From: an uncultured Chloroflexota bacterium
Lineage (GTDB): Bacteria; Chloroflexota; Chloroflexia; Chloroflexales; Roseiflexaceae
Reading direction: 5' to 3'
Assembly: GCA_937876225.1 (NCBI GenBank)
Contig: CALFIC010000113.1
Span: 1 to 5,757 of the forward strand
DNA length: 5,757 bases
The position numbers and the translations under genes were made by a program. Numbering within the stretch: the stretch's first letter is position 1; the number at the start of each line of letters is the position of its first letter. Positions 5,199-5,757 of this stretch are shown here, in pieces. The notes beneath the pieces were generated by a model. That model searched no databases, was not told the DNA's origin, and worked only from the letters and a program-made list of their open reading frames with translations.

Positions 5199-5757
5199 GC
5201 CACAACCCCCACGAGCGTATCGACTACGCGGAAACACTTCCTCATCGCACCAAAATTATCATTTTGGTTGGCGTGATGCTCGGATTGTTCTTGTCAGCCC
5301 TCGACCAAACCATTGTGTCAACCGCCATGCCTGCCATCATCAAAGATTTGCAGGGCCTTGATTATGTGGCCTGGACATCGACAGCCTACCTACTCGCAAG
5401 TACCACCATGGTACCGATTTATGGTAAATTATCAGACTTGTTCGGGCGCCGGATAGTGTTGTTGTCGGGAATTGGCGTATTTCTGCTGGGATCAATTCTG
5501 TGTGGAATCTCACAAGACATATTCCAGCTTATCGGCTTCCGTGTATTGCAAGGCCTAGGCGCTGCCGCACTCACTTCTACCGCCTTTGCTATCCCCGCCG
5601 ACCTCTTTTCGCCAGCCGAACGGCCACGCTACATGGGATTGTTTGGTGCAATTTTCGGATTGGCAAGTATCATTGGACCGTTCCTCGGTGGCTATTTGAC
5701 TGATAGTCTGAGCTGGCACTGGGTGTTTTATGTCAATATGCCGATTGGTATTCTGGC
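5195..5757 (+). CDS. DHA2-type (EmrB/QacA) MFS drug-efflux transporter, 3' partial
   Basis: The first 187 residues are visible and the frame is open to the window end. A 20-residue polar N-terminus is followed by helix 1 with LDQTIVSTAMPAI (36-48), the signature of drug:H+ antiporters with the membrane Asp37. Motif A, GKLSDLFGRR (77-86), keeps its Asp; RVLQGLGAA (116-124) is motif B with its Arg; GPFLGGYLTD (161-170) is the antiporter motif C, followed by SWHWVFYVNMPIG (173-185), typical of the 14-helix EmrB/QacA group. It should export hydrophobic or cationic toxic compounds across the cytoplasmic membrane using the proton gradient; the substrate cannot be read. About 300 or more residues lie beyond the window, judging by the usual length near 500. 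It is the second gene of the marR operon and starts with GTG inside marR. Confidence 0.94.
   Translation, partial: MSHNPHERIDYAETLPHRTKIIILVGVMLGLFLSALDQTIVSTAMPAIIKDLQGLDYVAWTSTAYLLASTTMVPIYGKLSDLFGRRIVLLSGIGVFLLGSILCGISQDIFQLIGFRVLQGLGAAALTSTAFAIPADLFSPAERPRYMGLFGAIFGLASIIGPFLGGYLTDSLSWHWVFYVNMPIGIL

Noticed and set aside
1..5757. CRISPR array, tRNA, rRNA, transposase or phage genes
   Set aside because: No regularly spaced repeats, cloverleaf-like sequence or recombinase motif was seen; the genes are ordinary metabolic, copper-handling and transport genes.

Overview
The window is bacterial DNA of roughly balanced base composition, with one strongly AT-rich gap. Every gene I can support lies on the + strand. 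The organism makes its own riboflavin, and it probably respires aerobically, because it carries a Sco/PCuAC copper-delivery set of the type that loads the CuA centre of cytochrome c oxidase. Two proteins have clear lipoprotein signals. Genus cannot be read from this window. The lipoprotein form of PCuAC, the codon style and the TACAAT-type -10 boxes make me lean weakly towards Chloroflexota (Herpetosiphon/Chloroflexus-like), but this is an impression and not a demonstration.

Layout. (1) 1-1117: end of a riboflavin operon, with ribB (5' end outside the window) and ribH, closed by a textbook Rho-independent terminator (1142-1182). (2) 1251-2456: an intact 12-helix MFS transporter of unknown substrate with its own weak promoter. 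(3) 2486-4292: a tight four-gene copper module. It consists of an unrecognised two-helix membrane protein with a Cys/Met/His-rich outer loop, a Sco1/SenC lipoprotein, a PCuAC lipoprotein, and a membrane-anchored cupredoxin-like protein whose copper site has lost ligands. A hairpin at 4298-4334 probably ends it. (4) 4293-4745: a 453-base gap without a credible gene, only about 21% GC in its first 140 bases, holding candidate promoters and repeats. (5) 4746-5757: a MarR-family regulator overlapping by four bases the start of a DHA2 (EmrB/QacA-type) drug-efflux pump that runs off the window.

How the genes work together. RibB and RibH make the four-carbon unit and then lumazine for flavin synthesis. 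The copper module fits a relay at the outer face of the membrane: PCuAC carries Cu(I), Sco acts as thiol reductant and copper metallochaperone, and the two small membrane proteins are candidate accessory factors. MarR most likely represses its own operon and the pump until an inducing compound binds.

The most interesting material is the copper module. Its first gene belongs to no family I can name, and its last gene looks like amicyanin with the first copper His replaced by Ile and the axial Met replaced by Gln. The regulatory gap before marR is the second place to look.
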